Below are positions 22,685 to 30,196 of a stretch of DNA of 40,787 nucleotides, piece by piece (within the stretch, counting starts at the first letter, position 1; each line of letters begins with the position of its first letter). The translations under genes and the position numbers were made by a program. This stretch comes from CAZCFB01 sp964511535 (GTDB taxonomy: Bacteria; Myxococcota_A; Polyangia; GCA-2747355; CAZCFB01): assembly GCA_964511535.1 (NCBI GenBank), contig CAZEFW010000078.1:1-40787 (forward strand), in the 5' to 3' direction. The notes below the pieces were generated by a model. That model was not told the DNA's origin, made no database searches, and saw only the letters and a program-made list of their open reading frames with translations.

Positions 22685-25287
22685 GGAAGGCCGGCTCCGC
22701 CGCCATCGGGCGCGGGAGCGGGAGCGGGAGCGGGAGCGGGAGCCGTCAGCTTCCCGCCGTCGACAGCGGGCGGCTGGCGGGCGCGCGTCGCCCCGACCGC
22801 CGGCAGCATGCCTTCGCGCCGCAGGGCGGCCAGGATCTGGTCCGCCAGGTAGCCATAGCCGGCGTCGTTGTGGTGCTGGTCGTCCACCATGTAGCGCGAC
22901 ACCAGGGCGTTGTCGTAGCGCGCGAACAGCGAGGCAGATCTGACGCCGCGGGCCGCGTGCTTCCGGGCCAGCTTCTCGAACACCCGGTAGTAGTAGGGCA
23001 GGTTCTTCGGGTTGCCCCGCGCGCTGCGCATGCTGCCGTCCATGTTCAGCTCCGGCCCGTCGACCTCCTCAGCCTCGTCGGGGTTCGGCTTCGAGATGTC
23101 CTGATTGCGCACCTCCGGCACCAGCAGCAACTTGACGCCCCGCCTGGTGCAGGATGAGACGATGCGCCCGGCAGAGCGCTCGAAGTGCGACCGACGCGCC
23201 GGGGTGAGGATGTCCTCGATGCGGGGGCCCTGGTCTTGCTCGCTCTGCCCCTCCAGGCGGCCCTTGAGCAGCTCCACGGCCCGCACCGCGCCCATGAACA
23301 GCCGGTAGTTGGCGAGCAGCAAGAAGCCGTCCACCAGCCACTCGGGGTTGTGGCGTAGCTTCAGGGCCACCGCCATCTCCCGGGTGGTGCTGATAAACGG
23401 CGCGGCGGCCATCTCACGCCGCATCTGCTGGTAGTATGTCCACGCCTGGGGCCTGTCACCGTTCCCACCAAAATAAACCACCACAAGGTCTGGATCGTAC
23501 CGCATCAGCACCTGTTCGAGATAGATCGACAGCATGAAAAGGGGAGCACCGCTGATGCCGCCGTTGAGCACCTGATAGCGGCCCCGGGCCTGGCGGTCCA
23601 GGCGCCGCTGCAGGTGGGCGGGGAAGCTCTGGAGCACCGGATCCGACGAGCAATCCCCGGCGGTGCTCGACGAACCGAGGCAGACGATGCGCGTCACGCC
23701 GGCGGGTTTTTTTTCGTTGAAGGTCTTGCCGCCGAGCTCGCGCTCCTCGGCGAGGCGATGGTCCTTGACCAGGCCGGTGTGCTCGCGGAGCTGCCACTGG
23801 AGGTCGTCCACCTGGCGCCCGAAGTCGAGCCGCGCCTCCAGCCAGTCGCTGCCTCGAAGCCCAGCCTCGGCGCAGCCGAGCAGAGCCAGCAGGCAGCCCA
23901 CGCCCAGCGCCAGCGCCACGGGGCGGCCCCGGCCGGGCTGCCTGAACAGCCGCGCCGTGGCCAGCGCCAGGGCGGGCGCCAGGGCCGCAGCCAGAAAGAC
24001 GACCGGCTGCGGGTGCCAGTAGAACAGCCGCAGCGCGTGCACCTCGAGAGCCAGCAACCCCACCAGCGCCAGGGTCCACGGGGGAATGGTCCGGCAGGCG
24101 AGCACCGCCGCCGCCAGCAACAGCCCCGCGGCGACCGGGCCGCCGGGCACCATCCACAGCGGGGGCGCTCCATCGGTGACAGGCTCGAGCCACACCAGCG
24201 CCACGGCCAGGCCGTAGATCGGGAGCCCCAGGGCGATCCATCCAAGGCCGCGGGGGCTGCGCGCCGGAACCGACGGCGAGCCGCCCTTCAGCCTTACCAG
24301 CGCCAGGCCCGCCAGGCGGGACAGCACCACGCAAGCGGCCACGAGGTACAGCGTGACGAAGGGCAACATCAGCACGGCCCTGAGCAACATGAGCGCCCCC
24401 ACCTGCAGCGGCAGCAGCTGCAGCAGCAGCGCCTCCCGGGCGGCGGGCGCGCGGCTGATGCGCGTCAGGAGCAGCCTCATCAGCAGGTCGAACACCAGCG
24501 CCGCCAGGCCCAGCAGCACCAGCGCCCAGAGGTGAACTTCCCCCTCCGCGACGCGCCAGCCCCGGATACGGGCAATGTCCAGCTGGATCGGCGCCCACTG
24601 GAAGTCCTCGTCCACCGCTGGCCCATCGCCGCCCGCCCCGCTCCACAGCGAGACATGGTCCACCACCAGGACATCGGAGTCCGACCCCCTGCGCAACCGG
24701 AAGGTGGGCCGGAGGTCGTCGCCGGTCAGGGCCAGGTCGAAGCGCTCGCCGGCGAGCTTGATCTGGACGCCCCCGCGCCGCAGCACCAGCGACAGGTCCA
24801 GGTCCTCGCCCGCGGCGATGCGCCGCCGGGCCGGGGCGGTGTCAAGCAGCAGCGTCGACGCCCCGCCGCCGCTCAGCTTGAACACGCCGTTGTTGCCGGG
24901 CGAGGCGTCGCTGTACGACAGCAGGTAGCGTGCGCGCCGGCTCTCGGCGAAGGTGAGCCGGAACCCGTCCCTGCGCTGCTTGCGCAGCCGCACCGCCGCG
25001 CGCAGGGGCAGCTTCAGGATCGTGCTCGCTGCCGGGCGCAGATCGTCCCCGCCGTCGTCTGCGTAGCTGCCGAGCTTCAGCACCCCGTGCAGCATGGCGC
25101 CATTGAGCACCAGGCCCCCGCGCGGCTCCTGGCGCACGGTGGTGGCCATCTCCAGGTTGTCGCTATCCTGCTCGGCCTGCGATAGGTCGTTCTCGAACTC
25201 GAGCTGCAGGCAGGCGGCCAGGGCGCAGGTCACCATCAGGACCAGGAGGAATCCCTGAAACCCTCTTGTCCGCAGGACGCTACCCAC
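22681..25287 (-). CDS. Large membrane SGNH hydrolase with N-terminal periplasmic domain
   Basis: An 868-residue protein, first gene of the minus-strand operon. It has one helix near the N-terminus (about 10-27), then a beta-rich outer domain (about 45-235; concanavalin-like in look, with 'LLLDTAPARRRIAAGEDLDLSLVLRRGG'). About 8 helices follow (250-480). The SGNH domain then has block I 'CLGSSSTAGDCSSD' with Ser540, block III 'VYFGGNGD' and block V 'DDQHHNDAGYGYLAD'. The C-terminus is a Pro-Ala repeat encoded by a hexamer microsatellite. The start is GTG at 25287. The upstream 134-bp spacer must hold the operon promoter, but no good hexamer pair was found. Probable role: deacylation or acyl transfer on surface glycans (inference). 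Confidence 0.8.
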   Translation of the reverse strand: MGSVLRTRGFQGFLLVLMVTCALAACLQLEFENDLSQAEQDSDNLEMATTVRQEPRGGLVLNGAMLHGVLKLGSYADDGGDDLRPAASTILKLPLRAAVRLRKQRRDGFRLTFAESRRARYLLSYSDASPGNNGVFKLSGGGASTLLLDTAPARRRIAAGEDLDLSLVLRRGGVQIKLAGERFDLALTGDDLRPTFRLRRGSDSDVLVVDHVSLWSGAGGDGPAVDEDFQWAPIQLDIARIRGWRVAEGEVHLWALVLLGLAALVFDLLMRLLLTRISRAPAAREALLLQLLPLQVGALMLLRAVLMLPFVTLYLVAACVVLSRLAGLALVRLKGGSPSVPARSPRGLGWIALGLPIYGLAVALVWLEPVTDGAPPLWMVPGGPVAAGLLLAAAVLACRTIPPWTLALVGLLALEVHALRLFYWHPQPVVFLAAALAPALALATARLFRQPGRGRPVALALGVGCLLALLGCAEAGLRGSDWLEARLDFGRQVDDLQWQLREHTGLVKDHRLAEERELGGKTFNEKKPAGVTRIVCLGSSSTAGDCSSDPVLQSFPAHLQRRLDRQARGRYQVLNGGISGAPLFMLSIYLEQVLMRYDPDLVVVYFGGNGDRPQAWTYYQQMRREMAAAPFISTTREMAVALKLRHNPEWLVDGFLLLANYRLFMGAVRAVELLKGRLEGQSEQDQGPRIEDILTPARRSHFERSAGRIVSSCTRRGVKLLLVPEVRNQDISKPNPDEAEEVDGPELNMDGSMRSARGNPKNLPYYYRVFEKLARKHAARGVRSASLFARYDNALVSRYMVDDQHHNDAGYGYLADQILAALRREGMLPAVGATRARQPPAVDGGKLTAPAPAPAPAPAPDGGGAGLP
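22714..22743 (-). repeat. In-frame hexamer microsatellite (GGGAGC)5 encoding Ala-Pro repeats
   Basis: Five exact plus-strand copies of GGGAGC lie within the 3' end of the SGNH gene and encode a run of about six Ala-Pro pairs near its C-terminus. Because the unit is 6 bp, length changes would keep the frame and only alter the tail. Confidence 0.85.
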
Positions 25288-25421
25288 CCGCGTCCCCGTT
25301 TCCCTCGCCCGTGAATAGAGTCGTCGAGAAGATGTTGCCGGGGTGACGTCTCACGCTGGAGATACTTTACCAGTTTTTGCCAGCGCGGCGGCGCGCCGGC
25401 CCCCCCGGGGGTTCGGGCGGG

Positions 25422-27152
25422 CTACCAGCTCTTCATCTTGTCCAGGATGGTGTAGCGCGGCCGGATGTCCACCGGCACGTCGGTCAGGTGGTCCAGCGCC
25501 GCCTTCATCTCGGGGCGCACCACGCCGTACTTGTCCAGCAGCGCCTTGGCGTCCTTGTAGCTCCCCTTGGCCTGGGCCAGCAGCAGCTCGCGCGCCAGCT
25601 CACGCACCGCCCCGTAGAACTTCTTCATGTTGATGGAGAAGCGGCCGGTCTTGGCGTCGTGATCGATGGCGCCCTTGTCGCGCAGATAGTTGAAGGCCAG
25701 CAGCACGCCCCTGGCATGTGCTGACTCGGTGCCGAAGCGCACCGCGCGGAAGATGCCCGCCAGGTAGGTCACCGGGATCTGCTTGTGGAAGGCCTTGGGC
25801 AGCGCCTTCTTCTTGACCAGGTACTCGCCGTTGATCAGCCCCACGATGTCCGCCTTGCACTCCTCGATGGCGGGGTAGATCTCCTTGAGCTCCTTGTTGA
25901 CCGAGGTCTCCTTGCCGTCCACCTTGATCTTTCCCGGCCCGATGCCGTGGGCCATCTCGTGCAGCAGGATGTCGGAGAAGTAGGCGTCAAACGTGATGTC
26001 GGCCAGGGCCTTTTCGTCGATCACCCGCTTGGCGATGGGCACCAGGACCTTGTTGAACTTGGCCTCGCTGTGGTTCTTGAGCAGCACCTTCTTGCTGCCC
26101 TTCTCGGTGCGCACTCGCTCGTCGTTGGGCAGGTTGAACGCCGCGGTCTGCACCCCGGCGCGGGTGTCGCCGGCGGTGAATGCCACCACCACCACGCTGA
26201 TGGGCGAGGAGAGCCCGCGCTTGGTGTGGTACTTGGCCGGCAGCGGCAGGTTCGCCTCCAGCTGCTTCTGGTAGCGGGCAACGATCTGCAGCCGCTTGCT
26301 GTAGTCCGGGTCGCGCAGGGTGATGAAGGCCTCGAAGGCGGCCTTGTAGCCCATCAGCTTGTCCTCGTACACCTCGTACGGGCCGATGACCACCTCGATG
26401 GGCGAGTCGCCCAGGTCCATCCAGGCCTTGTCCGACTCGTAGTAGTCGTTGGACAAAAACGCCGCGGCGCGGAGCTCGAGGTACTTCTTGAGCGCCGGGT
26501 GCGGCGAGGCGGCGGCCGCCTCCTTGAGCAGCGCGGACGCCTGCTTGAGCTCCTCGCCGTAGAACTCGGAGTAGGGAACAGCCTTGAGGCCGTCCTTGTC
26601 TCGCCGGATCACGCTGAAGTAGCCGCGGAACGCCTTCTCCTGATCGGGGTGGGCCTTGATCCAGGCCTCGATCTCATCCTTCTTGATGTCCGTCGGGTAG
26701 TAGCCGGCGCCGTCGGGCTTCTCCCGCTCGCCCACGAACGGCTTGTTGCCGTCCAGGCGATCCCACGGGCCGTACATCACGTCGAAGTAGTCGAGCACCG
26801 CCTGGGGCGCCTTGTCCCGCGCCAGCTGCTCGCGCAGCGCCGGGTTTTTGGGGTCAACCTGCTCCAGAAATATCCGGTCGAGGATCTGGGCCGCCTGCAC
26901 CAGCTTGGTCAGCACCGGGCGGTACTCGGGGGTGGCCAGCTTGTCGTCGAAGGTGATGTCGGTGGGCGAAAAGCGCGCCAGCATCTTGTCCACGTCCTTG
27001 GCCATCTTGAGCGTCTCCTTGGGCGGGGGCGCGGGCTTCGCCTCCGCCTTGACCTCCGGCGCGGGCGCCGGCTTGGGGGGCGGGGGCGAGGCGGGGCAGG
27101 CCGTAAGCAGGCCCGCCGCCAGGAGCAGCGTCACGCGCGGGAATGATTTCAT
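25422..27152 (-). CDS. Lipoprotein M49-type (dipeptidyl-peptidase III-like) metallopeptidase
   Basis: 576 residues. The signal peptide ends LLTAC, then a Pro/Ala/Lys linker. The zinc site is HEMAH (His398, Glu399, His402) followed 28-29 residues later by EECKAD (Glu430/Glu431), the two motifs of family M49. Here the helix is a plain HExxH rather than the HExxxH of classic DPP III, as in bacterial DPP III-like proteins. The substrate would be short peptides reaching the envelope. I took the ATG at 27152; AAGGAGG lies 8 nt before it and overlaps the first codons of a longer reading, which argues against the ATG at 27170. The gene is divergent from the zinc-finger gene, with only 56 bp between them. 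Confidence 0.85.
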   Translation of the reverse strand: MKSFPRVTLLLAAGLLTACPASPPPPKPAPAPEVKAEAKPAPPPKETLKMAKDVDKMLARFSPTDITFDDKLATPEYRPVLTKLVQAAQILDRIFLEQVDPKNPALREQLARDKAPQAVLDYFDVMYGPWDRLDGNKPFVGEREKPDGAGYYPTDIKKDEIEAWIKAHPDQEKAFRGYFSVIRRDKDGLKAVPYSEFYGEELKQASALLKEAAAASPHPALKKYLELRAAAFLSNDYYESDKAWMDLGDSPIEVVIGPYEVYEDKLMGYKAAFEAFITLRDPDYSKRLQIVARYQKQLEANLPLPAKYHTKRGLSSPISVVVVAFTAGDTRAGVQTAAFNLPNDERVRTEKGSKKVLLKNHSEAKFNKVLVPIAKRVIDEKALADITFDAYFSDILLHEMAHGIGPGKIKVDGKETSVNKELKEIYPAIEECKADIVGLINGEYLVKKKALPKAFHKQIPVTYLAGIFRAVRFGTESAHARGVLLAFNYLRDKGAIDHDAKTGRFSINMKKFYGAVRELARELLLAQAKGSYKDAKALLDKYGVVRPEMKAALDHLTDVPVDIRPRYTILDKMKSW

Positions 27153-27208
27153 CTCTGGATCCTCCTTCATTCTTCTATGGGCAGGTGCGGCATGCTACAC
27201 CATCGATC

Positions 27209-27421
27209 ATGCCGCGCGCCACTCGACAGGACCGGCACAGCCGCCGCCGCAAGCGCAAGGAGCAGCCCTGCCCCATGTGCCACCAGCCGGTGACCTTCCT
27301 GTGGACCTGTCCCTGCGGATTCATCATCTGCGCCGGGTGCATGCAGAAGGACCTGTGGGGCTTCACCTGCAACAGCATGACCTGGGTCTGTCCGGATTGT
27401 GGGGAGGTGCGGTCGTATTGA
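27209..27421 (+). CDS. 70-residue zinc-finger protein
   Basis: A very basic start (Arg/Lys/His-rich, residues 1-19) is followed by paired cysteines: Cys21-x2-Cys24, Cys34-x-Cys36, Cys41-x2-Cys44 and Cys61-x2-Cys64. This pattern could bind two zinc ions in a RING- or FYVE-like cross-brace or two ribbons. It may bind nucleic acid or protein; no family was recognised. The in-frame ATG at 27143 lies inside the opposite gene, so 27209 is preferred. Its TGA overlaps the TTG start of the next gene. Confidence 0.65.
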   Translation: MPRATRQDRHSRRRKRKEQPCPMCHQPVTFLWTCPCGFIICAGCMQKDLWGFTCNSMTWVCPDCGEVRSY

Positions 27422-27672
27422 GCGCCACCCCCAACTGGGAGCGGCTCGGACTTTCCCGGACCGAGTGGCGACAACTGGCGGGCGCGTTCTACGCCCTGGC
27501 TCATGGCGTGGACAAGGAGTTCACCGCCCTTCCAGAATCGCTAAAAGGCCACCCGGCGGGTCAGCTGTGCGCCGAGTACATCCGGACCGGGGAGCGCGCG
27601 ACGCTCGACCGGGCGGGCCACGCACTGACCGGCACGAAGGAGTGGTACGTCTACCTCGGAAGGAGCATGTGA
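27418..27672 (+). CDS. 84-residue protein of unknown function, TTG start
   Basis: A small gene overlapping the zinc-finger gene as TTGA (TTG at 27418, TGA at 27419-27421). GGGGAGG at 27401-27407 would serve as ribosome site at about 10 nt. Codon use is typical of its neighbours. The sequence is a helical, Trp-rich domain ('WERLGLSRTEWRQLAGAFY', then 'CAEYIRTG', ending 'EWYVYLGRSM'). No family was recognised. Coupling to the zinc-finger gene suggests that the two act together. Confidence 0.6.
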   Translation: MSATPNWERLGLSRTEWRQLAGAFYALAHGVDKEFTALPESLKGHPAGQLCAEYIRTGERATLDRAGHALTGTKEWYVYLGRSM

Positions 27673-27675
27673 CCC

Positions 27676-27770
27676 CCGCCGGAGGCGGCGCTCACCCGAC
27701 GCGACCATCCATTCCGGCGGCCTGGCATTCCGGCGTTCTGGCACCCTGGCATTCGCCGCTGAAGGCGGCG
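27676..27770. repeat. Convergent junction with a hairpin at each gene end
   Basis: CCGCC-GGA-GGCGG (27676-27688) follows the stop of the small plus-strand gene, and CGCCGC-TGAAG-GCGGCG (27754-27770) abuts the stop of the minus-strand gene at 27771. Between them is a degenerate tandem of CTGGCATTC-type units (27721-27754). There is no T-tract on either side, so they would be atypical terminators. Confidence 0.45.
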
Positions 27771-29654
27771 TCAAGGCACCAGCCGCGCGCCGTAGATGGC
27801 GTCGTAGTTGCTCGCGCGCTTGTCCTCCCAGACCACCATGGTGTTTGTCTTGCCGTGGGCCAGCTGCGCCCCCTCCTGCCGGTCCGCGGCGGTGGTGACG
27901 GCCACCCCGTCGCCGTCCAGCGCAACGCCTGCGGCCGTGACCCGGGTGGCGAAGATGTCGGTGTTCGAGGAGTAGGCCGAGTTGCGGTAGTCCTTCCAGG
28001 TGACCCAGTAGACGCCCTTTTCGGCCCAGACCGCCCGCGAGCGCCCCTGGGTGTTCTTCTGGTCGCAGATGATGGCGCCAGAGGGCGTTGCCACCTTGCC
28101 CGCCTTGTCCACGATGGTGCCCCGCAGGTCCCCCTGGCTCACCGACACGTTGCGCAGATCCTGCCACACCACCAGGAAGTCGGCGCCATCGCTGGCCACC
28201 GTCGGGTAGTGCTGGCCGGCCGCGCTGGTTGAGATCCCGATGGAGGCGGGGCCGACCACCTTGCCGGCGGTGGAGATGCGGGCGCCGCGAATATCGGCGG
28301 CGCTGCTGCCGAAGTCGCCGTGGCCCCACACCACGAGGTACACCCCGTCGCCGAAGGCCACGTCCGGGTACCACAGCTTCTGGCTGTGATCGTGGATCTT
28401 GAAGCCGTCCTTCTCCAGCACCTTGCCCGCCGCCGTGACCCGCGCGCCGTAGATGTCCTGGGAGCTTCCCCGGTCGTCGTGCCACACCACCAGCCAGTTG
28501 GTGCCGTCGAAGGCCACCCTCGGGTCGGACTGCTTGCCGCTCTTGGTGACCAGGGGGATCCCGTTGGGGTCCAGCACCTTGCCCGCGGCGGTCACCCGGG
28601 TGACGTAGATGTTGTAGTTGGAGGCGGACGCCCGGTTGTCGGTGTAAGCCACCAGGTAGGTCCCGTTGCCATACGCCGCGGCGGGGTCGAACTGGTAGTT
28701 GTTGGCGCTGGTCACGGTGATGGGCGTCTTGTCCACCGGCTTGCCCTGCGGGTCATAGCGCACGCCGTAGACGTTGAGGAGAGTGCCGGAGGGCCTGCGG
28801 AAATAGAACACGAAGTAGTTGGTGCCGTCGAAGGCCACCGTGGGCGAACCCTGGATGTTGCTGCCAGGCGAGATCAGGATGCCCTGAGGATCCTCCAGCC
28901 GGTAGCAGCCGGACGGATCGTGAGCGCAACCCGAGGTGCACTTGAGCGCGCCGCCGGTCCAGCCCAGGGCCTTGCAGGTCTTGCCCCCCAGGTCGGCCCC
29001 GTCGCACGCCTCGTTGCCGTTCTTCTTCTTGTCGCCGCACTTGTAGCAGCCGCTCTCGTCGAACATGCACTTACCCGTGCACTTGAGCGCGCCGCCGGCC
29101 CAGCCCAGGGCCTTGCAGGTCTTGCCCCCCAGGTCCTTGCCCTCGCACGCCTCGCCCAGGGTGCGCTTGCCATCGCCGCACTTGGTGACGAAGCAGGCGG
29201 CCTTGTCGAAGGTGCACTTGGGTGAGCAGTACAGCGTGCCGCCGGTGAAGCCGAGCTTGGCGCAGGTCTTGCCACCCAGGTTGGCGCCCTCGCACTGCTC
29301 GCCCGGATCCAGCTTGCCGTTGCCGCACTTGGCCGGCCCGTCAGGTTTGGGCTTGGCGTCAGGTTTGGGTTTGGCGTCCGGCTTGGGCGGCTTGTCATGC
29401 TTGGCCTGCAGGTCCTTCGGGACCTTCCCGTCGGGTCCGGCCTCGGAGTCGGGCACCTCGGGCAGGTCTCGAGGGACCTCGCCGTCGACCACGGGCCCCC
29501 CCTCCACCTTGACCCGCAGGTCGAACTCGACCTTCCGGTCCGGCTTGCCGGCGCCCTGGTCGGTGACGGCCGCGTCTTGCCATGTACCGGACAGATCGTA
29601 CTGGCAAGCCGGTAAGAGCGTTGCCAGCAAGGTGGCGAGGACGGTGGCGCGCAT
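27771..29654 (-). CDS. Lipoprotein with three Cys-rich modules and a repeat (propeller-like) domain
   Basis: About 627 residues. The signal peptide ends TLLPAC, then a Lys-Pro-Asp repeat linker. Three modules of about 43 residues follow, each with the pattern CG(N/D)GK...GE.CEG..LGGKTC..LG..GG.L.C...C.FD...C. These are common in myxobacterial surface lipoproteins and are probably disulfide-bonded. The remaining 360 residues contain about six repeats of the type 'VAFDGTNYLVVW.D.R.....DIYGARVTAAGKVLD', likely a beta-propeller. Modules 2 and 3 are nearly identical at DNA level (around 28965-29015 and 29084-29134). No catalytic site was seen; an adhesive or binding role at the cell surface is plausible. 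The ATG at 29654 was chosen because the signal peptide starts there. Confidence 0.85.
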   Translation of the reverse strand: MRATVLATLLATLLPACQYDLSGTWQDAAVTDQGAGKPDRKVEFDLRVKVEGGPVVDGEVPRDLPEVPDSEAGPDGKVPKDLQAKHDKPPKPDAKPKPDAKPKPDGPAKCGNGKLDPGEQCEGANLGGKTCAKLGFTGGTLYCSPKCTFDKAACFVTKCGDGKRTLGEACEGKDLGGKTCKALGWAGGALKCTGKCMFDESGCYKCGDKKKNGNEACDGADLGGKTCKALGWTGGALKCTSGCAHDPSGCYRLEDPQGILISPGSNIQGSPTVAFDGTNYFVFYFRRPSGTLLNVYGVRYDPQGKPVDKTPITVTSANNYQFDPAAAYGNGTYLVAYTDNRASASNYNIYVTRVTAAGKVLDPNGIPLVTKSGKQSDPRVAFDGTNWLVVWHDDRGSSQDIYGARVTAAGKVLEKDGFKIHDHSQKLWYPDVAFGDGVYLVVWGHGDFGSSAADIRGARISTAGKVVGPASIGISTSAAGQHYPTVASDGADFLVVWQDLRNVSVSQGDLRGTIVDKAGKVATPSGAIICDQKNTQGRSRAVWAEKGVYWVTWKDYRNSAYSSNTDIFATRVTAAGVALDGDGVAVTTAADRQEGAQLAHGKTNTMVVWEDKRASNYDAIYGARLVP

Positions 29655-29749
29655 GCCCCAAGAGCGTATCGGCAATTCGCCACGCCTGGCAAACCCTGAC
29701 CCTCTCCGGTGGTACCATGCGCCCTGCAAAGCACAGGAGGCTCACCAAC

Positions 29750-30166
29750 ATGAAATCGAACATCCAGTGTGCATGGACAGAGGGTATGGCCTTCGAGGCC
29801 GAGGTCAACGGGCACCGCCTGATGCTGGACGCGGGGCCCGACGTGGGCGGCAAGAACCGGGGGCCGCGGCCCAAGCCGCTGCTGCTGGTGGCCCTGGCCG
29901 GCTGCACCGGCATGGACGTGATCTACATCCTGCGCAAGATGAAGCAGGAGCCCAGCTGGTTCAACCTGGAGCTGGAGGGTGAGCTCACCGACGAGCACCC
30001 CAAGCACTACAGCAGCATCGAGGTGGTCTACCAGTTCAAGGCCGCCGACGGGCTCGACCCGAAGAAGGTGCAGCGGGCGGTGACCCTGTCGCAGGAGCAG
30101 TACTGCGGCGTCAGCGGACAGCTGGCCAGGAGCGCCGAGATCACCCACCGCATCGAGTACCTCTAG
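29750..30166 (+). CDS. OsmC-family peroxide-reducing protein
   Basis: 138 residues, the usual length. The family's two redox cysteines are present: Cys52 in 'ALAGCTGMDVIYIL.KM' and Cys119 in 'EQYCGVSGQL'. OsmC/Ohr proteins reduce organic hydroperoxides with a thiol donor in the cytoplasm. The 'CTGMDV' form with 'RPKPLLLVALAG' places it in the OsmC/YhfA-like branch rather than Ohr. The start ATG at 29750 has CAGGAGG with 9-nt spacing. The hybrid kinase gene begins 30 bp downstream and may be co-transcribed. Confidence 0.88.
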   Translation: MKSNIQCAWTEGMAFEAEVNGHRLMLDAGPDVGGKNRGPRPKPLLLVALAGCTGMDVIYILRKMKQEPSWFNLELEGELTDEHPKHYSSIEVVYQFKAADGLDPKKVQRAVTLSQEQYCGVSGQLARSAEITHRIEYL

Positions 30167-30196
30167 CAGGCCATCCAGGACAAAGAGACGCAGGCC

